Source: Piliocolobus tephrosceles (taxonomy: Eukaryota; Chordata; Mammalia; Primates; Cercopithecidae). Taken from it: a DNA stretch of 64,000 bases. Below are positions 26,481 through 36,497 of the stretch, one piece after another (the stretch's first letter is position 1; each line of letters starts with the position of its first letter). The notes under the pieces were generated by a model. The model saw only the letters and a list, made by a program, of their open reading frames with translations, did no database searches and was not told the origin of the DNA. The stretch spans positions 53,487,940 to 53,551,939 of the forward strand of contig NC_045436.1 in assembly GCF_002776525.5 (NCBI RefSeq), written 5' to 3'. Made by a program: the position numbers and the translations under genes.

Positions 26481-27300
26481 AGTTGCTACTGCAATAGCTA
26501 AAGCTAGACACTTGCACAATTTTACCTACATTAATGCCTTTGGTCTCAAACACAGATACAGCATTACCTGGCAAGAAACTAAAGCTATTATCCAGCGATG
26601 CCCAACTTGCCAAATGGTGCATTGAAACCTAATTCCCTTTGGCAAATGGATGTCACCCATGTTCCCTCGTTTGGGGGACTAGCTTATATAAATGTATGTG
26701 TGGACACATTTTCTCAATTTGTCTGGGCTACATGCCAATCAGGAGAGTCTTCTACCTGTGTTAAATGTCACCTTTTGCAGAGTTTTGCAGTGATGGGCAT
26801 TCCAACTTCTATTAAAATGGACAATGTCCCAGGCTATACTAGCCAAGCTCTAGCTACATTTTTCGCTATATGGAATTATTAAACACATAACTGGTATCCC
26901 AATTCTCAAGGACAAACTTTAGTGGAAAGAATGAATCTCTCTCTGAAACAGCAGTTGCAAAAGCAAAAAGGGGGAAACAGGGACTATGGGAAACCACATA
27001 TGCACTATTGACTTTAAATTTTTTGAGCCTGCCTAAAGACCAGATGCTATCAGCAGCTGAACAACATCTACAGAAACCAGCTGCAAAAACAGAAGCAGAA
27101 CAACTGGTTTGGTGGAAAGATCAGATAACAAAAAGTTGAGAAATAGGTAAAATAATATCTTGGGGAAGAGGTTATGCTTGTGTTTCTCCAGGCCAGAACC
27201 AGCAGCCAATTTGGATACCATCAAGACACCTGAAACCTTATCGTGAGCCAGATACACAGGAAGAGGTTTTGGGAGGATCCCAAAGATCACCTAGTTGCAG
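26481..27300 (+). pseudogene. pol remnant: integrase
   Basis: The N-terminal zinc finger is visible at about 26512-26610, ending CPTC (26599-26610). The second zinc His is replaced by Tyr (codon 26527-26529). A frameshift near 26625-26640 separates it from the catalytic core at 26598-26882. The core keeps Asp at 26649-26651 and Asp at 26820-26822 (followed by NVP where NGP is usual). An in-frame stop lies at 26880-26882, and the third acidic residue Glu is at 26925-26927 in the same frame. The spacing is close to the D,D-35-E rule. The C-terminal part to about 27300 is shifted and stop-ridden. Confidence 0.85.
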
Positions 27301-28560
27301 CCATGTCAAGACTGAAGCTGAGGAAGACCCCAACTGTCATGGAGCAACACCCATCGAACACAACCACCTAACTGGGGACAGATCATGAAGCTGTCACAGA
27401 ACCTGAAAGTGGGACAACCAGTCACAGTGAGTAATTTAATGATAGCTATGATAGTGGTGATCACCATTGCCATGAGTATTCCTTTAGCAAGGGCTGACAC
27501 AGAGAACAATTATACTTATTGGGCATATTTACCTTTTCCACCATTTCTATGGCCTATAACTTGGCTAGACCCCCCAGTGGAGGTATACACTAATGATAGC
27601 TCTTGGATGCTCAGTCCTACAGATGATGGAGGCCCATCTCACTCACATGAGGAAGAAACTATTAATGATATTTCTTTAGGATTTGAACATCTGTCTATCT
27701 GTTTGGGAAAGTCCACTAGTTGCCTACCCCCTAGCTATCAATCTTAACTGGCAATAATGCCTGGATATAATCATTCTATGACACAGTTACAAATACTTTC
27801 TGGTCTCAGTATTTACCATAATACATCTTCTCTTATAATTGAAGCATACTGCCCTCAAAAACCTATTTGTAAACAGGATTGGACCTGGTGAGAAAAAAAA
27901 TGAATGAACTTGTTTGGGAAGATTGCATTGCAGAACAGGCAGAGGTGAAGTGCAACGATTCCTATGGAATCATTATTAGCTGATCTCCTGAGGGAATGTT
28001 TAGCTTGAATTGAACCTCTTAGGCTGTGTGCCATGACCACACTGTGTTCAGCTGGTCTGAACAAAATGGTCAGATGGTAGAAATGGTAAGAAGCATGACA
28101 AGAGTTCCTATTATCTGGAAACATGGCAGTATAGTGGCACCTCAACCTCAAATGATATGGCCCACTCTAGGAGCTAAACAAGGATTTGTGGAAACTATTA
28201 ATGGCTGATAACAAGATCAAAATTTGGGAAAGAATAAAAAAGCATCTAGAAGGACACTCTACAGACTTGTCTTTGAATATTGCAAAATTAAAAGAACAAA
28301 TATGTAAAACATCCCAGGCACACCTGACCTTAATGCCAGGAACTGGCGTGCTTAAAGGAGCTGCAGACACATTAGCAGCTAATAACCCATTAAAATGGAT
28401 AAAAACACTTGGAGACTCTGTGTTTGCAATGATGACTGTGCTTTTAGTCTGTGTTGTTTGTCTCTGTATAGTCTGTAGATGTGGATCCCAACTCCTGCAA
28501 GAAGTAGCTCACTGTGATAAAGCCACCTTTGCTTTTAACATCTTGGAAAAACAAAAAAAA
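27301..28560 (+). pseudogene. env remnant with large internal deletion
   Basis: An open piece at 27385-27747 (120 codons) has a hydrophobic stretch at about residues 18-36 resembling the long Env signal peptide, and then an aromatic-rich surface-subunit start. From 27748 to about 28185 only broken surface-like sequence is seen. The piece 28186-28650 carries the C-terminal part of the transmembrane subunit: a Lys-rich helix-like region, a hydrophobic membrane segment at about 28430-28485, and a short tail running to the polypurine tract. I see no cleavage site or fusion peptide, and the total is far shorter than a class II Env of about 600-700 residues. It cannot produce an envelope. Confidence 0.75.
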
Positions 28561-28572
28561 AAGGGGGGGAAA
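28553..28572 (+). other. Polypurine tract
   Basis: An A run then a G run (aaggggggga core), ending directly at the 3' LTR. This is the plus-strand primer position of a retrovirus. Confidence 0.88.
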
Positions 28573-29050
28573 TGTTGGGAACAGACCCCCAGATCTGGCC
28601 ATAGACAGACCCCCAAACTGGCTATAAACAAAATCTCTGCAGCACTGTGACATGCTTGTGATGGCTATGACACCCACACTGAAGGTTGTTCATTTACCAG
28701 AATGAGGGCAAGGACCACCTGGCCCACCCAGGGTGGAAAACCGCTTAAGGCATTCCTGAACCACAAACAATAGCATGAACGATCTGTGCCTTAAGGACAT
28801 GTTCCTGTTGAAGATAACTAGCCAGAGCTCATCCCTTTATATCCTGTTTTAGTTAGTCTATAATCTATAGAAACAATGCTTATCACTGGCTTGCTGCCGA
28901 TAAATATGTGGGTAAAACTCTGTTCATGGCTTTCAGCTCTGAAGACTGTCAACCCCGATTCCCACTCTGCACTCCACATTTCTGTATGTGTGCCTTTAAT
29001 TTCTCTATTGCTGCTGGGTTAGGGTCTCCACGACTGAGCTGGTCTCAACA
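28573..29050 (+). repeat. 3' LTR of the HERV-K-type provirus
   Basis: 478 bp beginning tgttgggaacag and ending ggtctcaaca, so the TG...CA ends are kept. By hand alignment of the first 265 or so bases with the 5' LTR I count about 38 differences, an old insertion with CpG decay. Confidence 0.88.
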
Positions 29051-29317
29051 AAACTCTTTTGAATGACTGACTTCTATTAACTTCTGTTCTGATTAGTACA
29101 CTATAGAGATATTTAGGGCCTCAATTTAAAACCAATGTTAGGTGACCTCTAATATTCTGATTATTTTCTTTCTTCAGTGTACAGCCATTTTGGTGAATAA
29201 TGTGAGGTTGTTTTAGGGGAAGGCTGAAAGAGGACTTACATTATAAATTTCTGTCAGTGTAGGATGATACTTCCTCAAGAGGAGGAAGCCACCTCTTCAT
29301 TTGATCATCTCTGTGCT
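29051..29317 (-). mobile_element. ERVL-type internal sequence resumes, reverse
   Basis: Blocks such as 'ttttaggggaaggctgaaag' and 'taaatttctgtcagtgtagg' followed by 'cctcaagagg' follow the antisense ERVL protease-side sequence that should lie next to the part ending at 22876. This shows the provirus landed inside the ERVL element. Confidence 0.65.
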
Positions 29318-29621
29318 GGTCGGGTGCAGTGGCTCATGCCTGTAATCCCAGCACTTTAGGAGGCAGAGGTGAGTGAAACACCTAGGTCAGGAGTTTGAGA
29401 ACAGCCTGGTCAACATAATGAAACCCATCACTACTAAAAATAGAAGAAAAAAAATAGCTGGGCATGGTGGTGGGTGCCTGTAATCCCAGCTAGCTACTTG
29501 AGAGGCGGAAATAGGAGAATCTCTTGAATCTGAGAGGTGGAGGTTGCAATGAGTGAAGATCACAGCATTGCCGTCCAACCTGGGCAACAAGAGCAAGACT
29601 GGCTTAAAAATAATAATAATT
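29318..29621 (+). mobile_element. Alu (AluS/J), full length
   Basis: Starts 'ggtcgggtgcagtggctc', has both monomers and ends in an (AAT)n tail. 'tctgtgct' is found just before the element and again after the tail (about 29622-29630), a short target duplication. Confidence 0.92.
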
Positions 29622-29981
29622 TCTGTGCTGTGAATTGCCTTAAATCTGAAAATATTTTGAGGGCTTGTGACTCTTTATTGTAGTAATTTGCTCATACTTG
29701 TGTTCACCAGATCAAGAGCTTTTCTATTTATATAACTCAAGAAAGATGTAAGGTGACTATTTATTTCAATTCTAGGCTCACCATGATTAATTAGTCAATG
29801 TCAAATATTTCTGTAGGGCAAATCATTATGGTTATGGTGTATATGTGATTTCTATTAAAGTAACTACAACTACTTTATCTTTAACAATTACACACTACCA
29901 CTTGGCCCTGATCACTCACGGGACCATCATCTGAATTAAATTTAAGGAGTTAGGTATTTCAAATGCAAATTTTTGCACCAT

Positions 29982-30038
29982 AATTTTTGGACTAAAGAGA
30001 AGAGATAATAAATTTTGGACTATAGAGAAGAGATAATT
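29982..30038. repeat. Two-copy tandem repeat, unit about 28 bp
   Basis: 'ttttggactawagagaagag' followed by 'ataat' occurs twice in succession with one base change. Confidence 0.85.
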
Positions 30039-30084
30039 TGGAGTTTGAGAATGTTTGGATTCTTCTTAGAAATATATTTAACAA

Positions 30085-30231
30085 GGCCAGGAGTAGTGGT
30101 TTATGCCTATAAATCCCAGAACATTGGAAGGCCTAGGTGGGCAGATCACTTCAGGTTGGGAGTTCTAGAACAAGCTGACCAATATGGAGGAACCCCTATC
30201 TCTATTGAAAATACAAAACTTAGCCAAAAAT
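30085..30231 (+). mobile_element. Alu left monomer, diverged
   Basis: 'gccaggagtagtggtttatg' through 'aaaatacaaaacttagcc'. The element stops where the TG repeat starts, so the right arm is absent. Confidence 0.82.
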
Positions 30232-30232
30232 C

Positions 30233-30267
<35 letters not shown>

Positions 30268-30371
30268 TCAAAACCTATATATAATATCTCAAAACCTATA
30301 TATATCTCTCAAAACATATATGTATACACACACACACACACACACGCACATATATATATATATATATATAA
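30233..30371. repeat. Compound microsatellite (TG)n, (CA)n, (TA)n
   Basis: A TG run (about 30235-30266), then three 'ctcaaaacctatata'-like units, then CA (about 30325-30345) and TA (about 30350-30371) runs. Open frames across it are repeat artefacts (poly CV). Confidence 0.92.
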
Positions 30372-31183
30372 GCCTTTAGAAAGCAGTATTCTCTGAACTT
30401 TTCCAAAGGACATCATTTGTGGTTATTGCATGATAAATCTACTGTAACATTCTAGTGTCCCCAGTCTTCTGGGGACTTTCTTTACCATATGCTAAGAAAT
30501 ATTTAGCATTTTACTTTTATTTACTATAGGTAACCTTTGGGTCTAGGTTTTTTTCAGTGTATTAAACTGTGAGAGTCACTCCCATTCACTCTAGCTAACA
30601 TGATAAACCTAGAATACCTTATCAGCATATCCCTATCAATGAATTCAACCTGATAAAACACTGCACTGATTTTACTCTAACACAATACTCTTAGGATTTC
30701 TTTCTGAACATTTCTCCACATTTTTATTGAGGTAACTTGCCATAATACTCCTGATGAGTTACATGTTTTACTTTTCCCTTTGAGATATGCTGGCACCTGA
30801 ATCTGGTGAAAGGTACTAGAGGCAGTAAAAGCCTATATGGATGGGTCCTGAAGATGATCAGAAGCCTTCCAGTAGGCCTCTTCTTCATGGAAGGAATTTA
30901 ATGATTATTTAGACAATGGCAGACTAAATCTCTCAAAAAAAGGAAAAAGTCTGATTTTATTGACCAAGAAAATCAGAAGGAATTTGTGAGTGTAATATTT
31001 ACAATTTGATAAGAATCTGCCACATACTCTCATTCCAATTTTCAGGGTTCCATTCCTTCCCAATATCCTAATTTTATAATAATAGACTTAGCAAGGGTGT
31101 AAATTCAATTTGTATTGTAACTCAGCCATCCACAGGATTACACTCTAACTACGGATTTGAGCAGTAGCAGTCCTGCAGCCACA

Positions 31184-31194
31184 GCCAATAATGA
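31184..31194. repeat. Left target-site duplication of the L1
   Basis: 'gccaataatga', identical to 34034-34044. The pair brackets the L1 exactly. Confidence 0.82.
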
Positions 31195-31926
31195 ATGTTT
31201 GAGTTTCTTAGTCCTGAGTTCTAGTTTGATTGCACTGTGGTCAGAGAGACAGTTTGTTATAATTTCTGTTCTTTTACATTTGCTGAGGAGTGCTTTACTT
31301 CCAATTATGTGGTCAATTTTGGAATAAGTGTGATGTGGTGCTGAGAAGAATGTATATTCTGTTGATTTGGGGTGGAGAGTTCTATAGATGTCTATTAGGT
31401 CCGCTTGGTGCAGAGATGAGTTCAATTCCTGGATATCCTTGTTAACTTTCTGTCTCGTTGATCTGTCTAATGTTGACAGTGGAGTGTTGAAGTCTCCCAT
31501 TATTATTGTATGGGAGTCTAAGTCTCTTTGTAAGTCTCTAAGAACTTGCTTTATGAATCTGGGTGCTCCTATATTGGGTGCATATATTTTTAGGATAGTT
31601 AGCTCTTCCTGTTGAATTGATCCTTTTACCATTATGTAATGGCCTTCTTTGTCTCTTTTGATCTTTGATGGTTTAAAGTCTGTTTTATCAGAGACTAGGA
31701 TTGCAACACCTGCTTTTTTTTGTTTTCCATTTGCTTGGTAGATCTTCCTCCATCCCTTTATTTTGAGCCTACGTATGTCTCTGCATGCGAGATGGGTCTA
31801 CTGAATACAGCAGACTGATGGGTCTTGACTCTTTATCCAGTTTGCCAGTCTGTGTCTTTTAATTGGAGCATTTAGTCCATTTACATTTAAGGTTAATATT
31901 GTTATGTGTGAACTTGATCCTGCCAT
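31195..31926 (-). pseudogene. L1 ORF2 N-terminal (endonuclease) remnant
   Basis: The start ATG is at 31926-31924. Endonuclease motifs are visible on the minus strand: the NVNG asparagine region near the start, GDFN at about 31490-31505, and SDHSAI near 31240. The catalytic glutamate of the QETH motif is replaced by a TAG stop (31800-31798). A frameshift between there and 31632 leads into the longest open piece, 31138-31632, whose last residues are flanking DNA. In L1 this domain nicks target DNA at TTTT/AA sites. This copy is dead. Confidence 0.88.
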
Positions 31927-31989
31927 TATGATATTAACTGGTTATTTTGCTCGTTAGTTGATGCAGTTTCTTCCTAGCCTCAATGGTCT

Positions 31990-33000
31990 TTACATTTTGG
32001 CGTGTTTTTGCAATGGCTGGTACCGGTTGTTCCTTTCCATGTTTAGGGCTTCCTTCAGGGTCTCTTGTAAGGCAGGCCTGCTAGTGACAAAATCTCTAAG
32101 CATTTGCTTATCTGTAAAGGATTTTATTTCTCCTTCACTTATGAAACTTAGTTTGGCTGGATATGAAATTCTGGGTTGAAAATTCTTTTCTTTAAGAACG
32201 TTGAATATTGGCCCCCACTCTCTTCTGGCTTGTAGAGTTTCTGCCGAGAGATCTGCTGTTAGTCTGATGGGCTTCCCTTTGTGGGTAACCTGACCTTTCT
32301 CTCTGGCTGCCCTTAAGATTCTTTCCTTCATTTCAACTTTGGTAAATCTGGCAATTCTGTGTCTTGGAGTTGCTCTTCTCGAGGAGTATCTTTGTGGCGT
32401 TCTCTGTATTTCCTGAATTTGAATGTTGGCTTGCCCTACTAGGTTGGGGAAGTTCTCCTGGATGATATCCTGAAGAGCGTTTTCCAACTTGGTTCCATTT
32501 TCCCCCTCACTTTCAGGCACCCCAATCAGACGTAGATTTGGTCTTTTTACATAATCCCATACTTCTTGCAGGCTTTGTTCATTTCTTTTTCTTCTTTTGG
32601 TTTCTCTTCTCGCTTCATTTCATTCATTTGATCCTCAATCACTGATACTCTTTCTTCCAGTTGATCGAGTCTGTTACTGAAGCTTGTGCATTTGTCACGT
32701 ATTTCTCGTGTCATGGCTTTTATCTCTGTCATTTCATTTATGACCTTCTCTGCATTAATTCGTTTAGCTGTCAATTTTTTCCACTCTTTTTTCAAGATTT
32801 TTAGTTTCTTTGCGCTGGGTACGTAATTCCTCCTTTAGCTCTGAGAAGTTTGATGGACTGAAGCCTTCTTCTCTCATCTCGTCAAAGTCATTCTCTGACC
32901 AGGTTTGATCCGTTGCTGGCAATGGGCTGCACTCCTTTGCAGGGGGAGATGTGCTCTTATTTTTTGAATTTCCAGCTTTTCTGCCCTGCTTTTCCCCCAT
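31990..33000 (-). pseudogene. L1 ORF1 (RNA-binding chaperone), frameshifted
   Basis: The ATG is at 33000, and the equivalent stop is at 31990, a full-length ORF1 of about 337 codons. It lies in three pieces. 33000-32764 holds the basic N-terminus and the start of the coiled coil. 32795-32547 holds the heptad-rich coiled coil. 32520-31990 holds the RRM and C-terminal domain, with blocks such as RRATPRHRIARF and KLSFISEGEIKSFTDKQ. The first frameshift is near 32780 in an A/T-rich run and the second is near 32540. ORF1p forms trimers that coat L1 RNA; this copy cannot make it. The 7-residue segment missing from the ORF1 at 62023-63018 is present here. Confidence 0.92.
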
Positions 33001-34033
33001 CTTTGTGGTTTTATCTGTCTCTGGTCTTTGATGATGGTGACGTACTGATGGGGTTTTGATATAGGTGTCCTTCCTGTTTGATAGTTTTCCTTCTGACAGT
33101 CAGGACCCTCAGCTATAGGTCTGTTGGAGATTGCTTGAGGTCCACTCCAGACCCTGTTTGCCTGGGTATCAGCAGCAGAGGTTGCAGAAGATAGAATATT
33201 GCTGAACAGTGAGTGTACCTGTCTGATTCTTACTTTGGAAGCTTCCTTTCAGGGGTGTACTCCACCCTGTGAGGTGTGGGGTGTCAGACTTCCCCTAGTG
33301 GCGTATGTCTCCCAGTTAGGCTACTCAGGGGTCAGGGACCCACTTGAGCAGGCAGTCTGTCCTTTCTCAGATCTCAGCCTCCGTGTTGGGAGATCCACTG
33401 CTCTCTTCAAAGCTGTCAGACAGAGTCGTTTGCGTCTGCAGAGGTTCTGCTGCTTTTTTGTTGCTCTTATTTAGCTGTGACCTGTCCCCAGAGGTGAAGT
33501 CTACAGAGACAGGCAGGTTTCCTTGAGCTGCTGTGAGCTCCACCCAGTTGGAGCTTCCCAGCGGCTTTGTTTACCTACTTAAGCCTCAGCAATGGCGGGC
33601 GCCCCTCCCCCTGCCTCGCTGCTGCCTTTCAATTAGATCACAGACTGCTCTGTTAGCAATGAGGGAGGCTCCGTGGGCATGGGACCCTCCCGGCCAGGTG
33701 TGGGATATATTCTCCTGGTGTGCCTGTTTGCTTAAAGTGCAGTATTGGGGTGGGAGTTACCCAATTTTCCAGGTGTTGTGTGTCTTGGTTCCCCTGGCTA
33801 GGAAAAGGGATTCCCTTCCCCCTTGCACTTCCTAGGTGAGGCGATGCCTCGCCCTGCTTCAGCTCTCACTGGTCGGGCTGCAGCAGCTGACCAGCACCTA
33901 TTGTCCGGCACTCCCTAGTGAGATGACCCCAGTACCTCAGTTGAAAATGCAGAAATCACCGGTCTTCTGTGTTTCTTGCGCTGGGAGTTGGAGACTGGAG
34001 CTGTTCCTATTCGGCCATCTTGCTCCTAGTATC
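33001..34033 (-). promoter_or_regulatory. L1PA 5'UTR (internal promoter)
   Basis: About 1033 bp, GC-richer than the surroundings. It starts with the GATGGCC-containing block that holds the YY1-type site in L1 promoters. Plus-strand frames inside it are shadows. In primate L1s this region also has antisense promoter activity, which would point rightward past 34044. Whether it is active here cannot be told. Confidence 0.85.
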
Positions 34034-34044
34034 GCCAATAATGA
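34034..34044. repeat. Right target-site duplication of the L1
   Basis: 'gccaataatga', identical to 31184-31194. Confidence 0.82.
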
Positions 34045-34468
34045 CTGCTAAGCACAGTCATAGACTTTTGTTGTTCTTTACTCAAATATTTTATCTTAAA
34101 AATTAAAGCACTGAGCTTATTACTTTATTTCCCTACATTTCCCAGTGAACATAGAAGCAATCAGTTGCATTATATTCATTATTTTAGCAAAAATATTAGA
34201 AGAGTCACTATTTTTTAACCTAAGCTTCATTTTTTAATGATAATTTCATTAAAAGTATCCACATGTAATACTTTAATGATTTTCCAATACAGCATCCACT
34301 TTTCCTCTGGAAATGAGGGCATCAATGATCTACAAAGATCAAAATTTAATATAATTTGTAGTCAAATTAAATCAGAAAAATCATTCCATATAATCAAAAA
34401 CCTATTCAGTGAACTAATTTATATGATTCTGTTTTCCTGGAAAAATCTATCTTATTTTTACTGATTTA
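34045..34468. other. No gene seen
   Basis: AT-rich; possibly still the old ERVL region, but I could not confirm this. Confidence 0.35.
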
Positions 34469-34733
34469 TTTACTGTTAAGAGAGAATTTCACTCTGTTGT
34501 TCAGGCTAAAGTACAGTGGTGAGAATCACAGCTCACTGCAACATTGACCTCCTATGCCCAAGCAGTCCTCCTGCCTCAGCCTCCCAGCTTTTTTTTTTTT
34601 TTTTGATGTTTTTGTAGAGATGGGGTCTCCCTATGTTGCCCACGCTGGTCTCCAATTCTTGGGCTCAAGTGGTCCCTCTGTTTCATTTTCTCTAAGTGCT
34701 AGTTTTACAGGCATGAACCACCATGCCCAGCCT
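34469..34733 (-). mobile_element. AluJ-like, reverse
   Basis: From 'tttcactctgttgttcagg' to 'ccaccatgcccagcctg', with a 17-T linker at 34588-34604. Highly diverged. Confidence 0.9.
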
Positions 34734-34785
34734 GAAATAATGTCTTGTTTCAAATTCTGTATCAGACTTTGATCAGAAAGCGGAA

Positions 34786-35072
34786 AGCTGGGTAAAGTGG
34801 TCACTCCTGTAAACTCAGGACTTCTGGAGTCCGAAGCAGGAGAATCACATCAGGCCAGGAGTTTTTGACCAGCTTGGGCAGCATAGCAAGGCCCTGTCTC
34901 TACAAAAATAAAGTGAAATTCACGGAATGTGGTGACATGTACCTATAGTCCCAGTTACTCTGGAGGCTGAGGTGAGAGTGCCACTTGAGCCTAGATGTGG
35001 AAGCTGCAGTGAACTATGATCTTGGCACTGCACTCCAGTTTGGGAAATAGAATAAGATTAAACAGGAAGAAA
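34786..35072 (+). mobile_element. AluJ-like, forward, strongly diverged
   Basis: Starts 'agctgggtaaagtggtcact', with 'ccctgtctctacaaaaata' in the middle and 'gcactgcactccagtttggg' near the end. The tail is short and impure. Confidence 0.88.
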
Positions 35073-35987
35073 GCAGAATATGATTTAATACATAATTGAT
35101 TATAAGTATTACACTTTACACAATCCTGAAAGCTAACTAAGCAGCACATGGAAACCTGTTATTTCTGTGTCTGGTGTTTTATCTGAAATGAACAGAGCTT
35201 TCAGTGCTCTTATTTATTTATTTAACTTGAGAAGAAAATAACTTCTACCTAATTTTAACCATTATTACTTTTGAATTTTGTCAATAGCAGGCAAATATAT
35301 TTCTTAACTTACCACTGTGGTAAAATTCTACTTGCCCTATTTTCTAGAGTATCTAATCTATGGATTGACTATTTCTACATATGTCAAATTTCCATTAGGT
35401 CTTAGTTCTCACAAATTATTTTCTGATTATTTCTATCAATGTGATGTCTCTCTATGTTGAGATTCCCTCAGCTCATGTATTGAGAAGCTATGTATCACAA
35501 TTACAATTAATTTTTTCTAAGCTTTACCTTTTGCATATTTGGTCACCTTCCTTCACAACTGACACATTACTTGAGCACAGGATTGACATATTTCATACCT
35601 CACACTTCTTAAAACACGAGAGGTGAATGAAAAAATGGCAAAAGTGAATTTCCATTTAATCTGTTTCTGGCAGCAAAAACCTCGTTGATAAAAAGGATAT
35701 CTTACCAAAACAGCAAACAAATTAACGAAAGTATAAACTCACAGTTCTATTTTTCACATGTTCACATTTAAATCATTTAACTACTTAAGATTTCAAAGTT
35801 TGAAAATAAAATAAACTGCTTAAAAATCATTATTTGATACTTAAACATGAATAATTGAAATCTGACAACCTGGCTCTACCTAATGTTTAAAATTTGACAG
35901 AATTAATTATCTTGAACTTTTTCTCCAAAATGATTATAGTATTTACAGGGCCAGTAAAATGTAGAAAGTAATTTTAAAAATGTTTCT
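35073..35987. other. No gene or named repeat
   Basis: AT-rich unassigned DNA. Confidence 0.4.
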
Positions 35988-36290
35988 GGCCGGGCGCGGT
36001 GGCTCAAGCCTGTAATCCCAGCACTTTGGGAGGCCGAGACGGGCGGATCACGAGGTCAGGAGATCGAGACCATTCTGGTTAACACGGTGAAACCCCGTCT
36101 CTACTAAAAAATACAAAAAACTAGCTGGGCGAGTTGGCGGGCGCCTGTAGTCCCAGCTACACGGGAGGCTGAGGCAGGAGAATGGCATAAACCTGGGAGG
36201 CAGAGCTTGCAGTGAGCTGAGATCCGGCCACTGCACTCCAGCCGGGGCGAAAGGCAAGACCCCGCCCCAAAAAAAAAAAAAAAAAAAAAA
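35988..36290 (+). mobile_element. AluY, Old World monkey AluYRa-like
   Basis: A young, near-consensus Alu with a pure A tail of about 21. It carries 'gctgggcgagttggcgggc' and 'gatccggccactgcactcc', states I associate with AluYRa of cercopithecid genomes rather than human AluY. The duplication 'atgtttct' flanks it (35980-35987 and 36292-36299). Confidence 0.93.
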
Positions 36291-36454
36291 CATGTTTCTG
36301 GGCAACATAGTAATTGGATATATCATAGATACTTAGATGATGCTGGGTGATAAGTGACAATTGGTTATGCCTTTCTATTTCCACAGTGAAATATTTTAGC
36401 TAATTGCTAGTTAATAGCTTTGGTGATGTCATTACAATTATCCATCAGTGTTTT

Positions 36455-36458
<4 letters not shown>

Positions 36459-36494
<36 letters not shown>

Positions 36495-36497
36495 GCG
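36459..36497. repeat. (CA)n microsatellite ending in CGCG
   Basis: About 16 CA units then 'cgcgcgagc'. It is uninterrupted and so probably length-variable. Confidence 0.93.

Larger units (their letters stand above)
22877..29050 (+). mobile_element. HERV-K-type (class II, HML-3/MER9-like) provirus, defective
   Basis: A 6.2 kb provirus with two related LTRs, a lysine-type primer site, gag, pro with dUTPase and G-patch, pol, env and a polypurine tract in betaretroviral order. A betaretrovirus of this class is normally about 9 kb, so roughly a third is missing, mainly from gag (capsid, nucleocapsid) and env. All reading frames are broken. The LTR start (tgtkgggaacag-like) and blocks such as 'ataaacaaaatctctgcagc' fit the MER9 LTR of the HML-3 (HERVK9) group. 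LTR14-type HML groups are the main alternative. The flanks are ERVL-type sequence that continues from one side to the other. The bordering bases 'aaaca' (left) and 'aaact' (right) may be a decayed target duplication. Confidence 0.85.
29622..31183 (-). mobile_element. Probable continuation of the antisense ERVL internal region
   Basis: Apart from the Alu monomer and microsatellite inside it, this stretch has the moderate composition of a retroviral interior. Blocks (for example 'gatatgctggcacctgaatc' and 'gcagtaaaagcctatatgga' near 30785-30840) I associate with antisense ERVL gag-side sequence. No open frame survives. The family call is from memory of nucleotide blocks and is less certain than for the RT part. 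Confidence 0.45.
31195..34033 (-). mobile_element. L1PA element with 5' end kept and 3' end missing
   Basis: On the minus strand this runs from an almost complete L1PA 5'UTR ('caagatggccgaatagg' near 34020) through ORF1 and the endonuclease part of ORF2. It ends shortly after 'ctagaactcaggactaag', about 730 bp into ORF2. Reverse transcriptase, Cys-rich domain, 3'UTR and poly(A) are absent. Both ends abut the same 11-bp sequence. Only a two-base filler (31195-31196) and about six extra bases at the 5' end separate L1 from the duplication. L1 copies normally lose the 5' end, so this is the reverse of the usual truncation. Confidence 0.9.

Noticed and set aside
28186..28650. 154-codon env-derived frame as a domesticated envelope gene
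   Set aside because: It lacks the surface part, cleavage site and fusion peptide, begins inside a deletion, and reads through the polypurine tract into the LTR. It is a chance-open remnant.
30015..30396. Frames with poly Cys-Val
   Set aside because: They are translation of the (TG)n microsatellite.
33199..34051. Several plus-strand frames of 60-100 codons
   Set aside because: They are antisense shadows of the L1 5'UTR. Equivalent shadows appear on the minus strand at 60885-61750 in the second L1.
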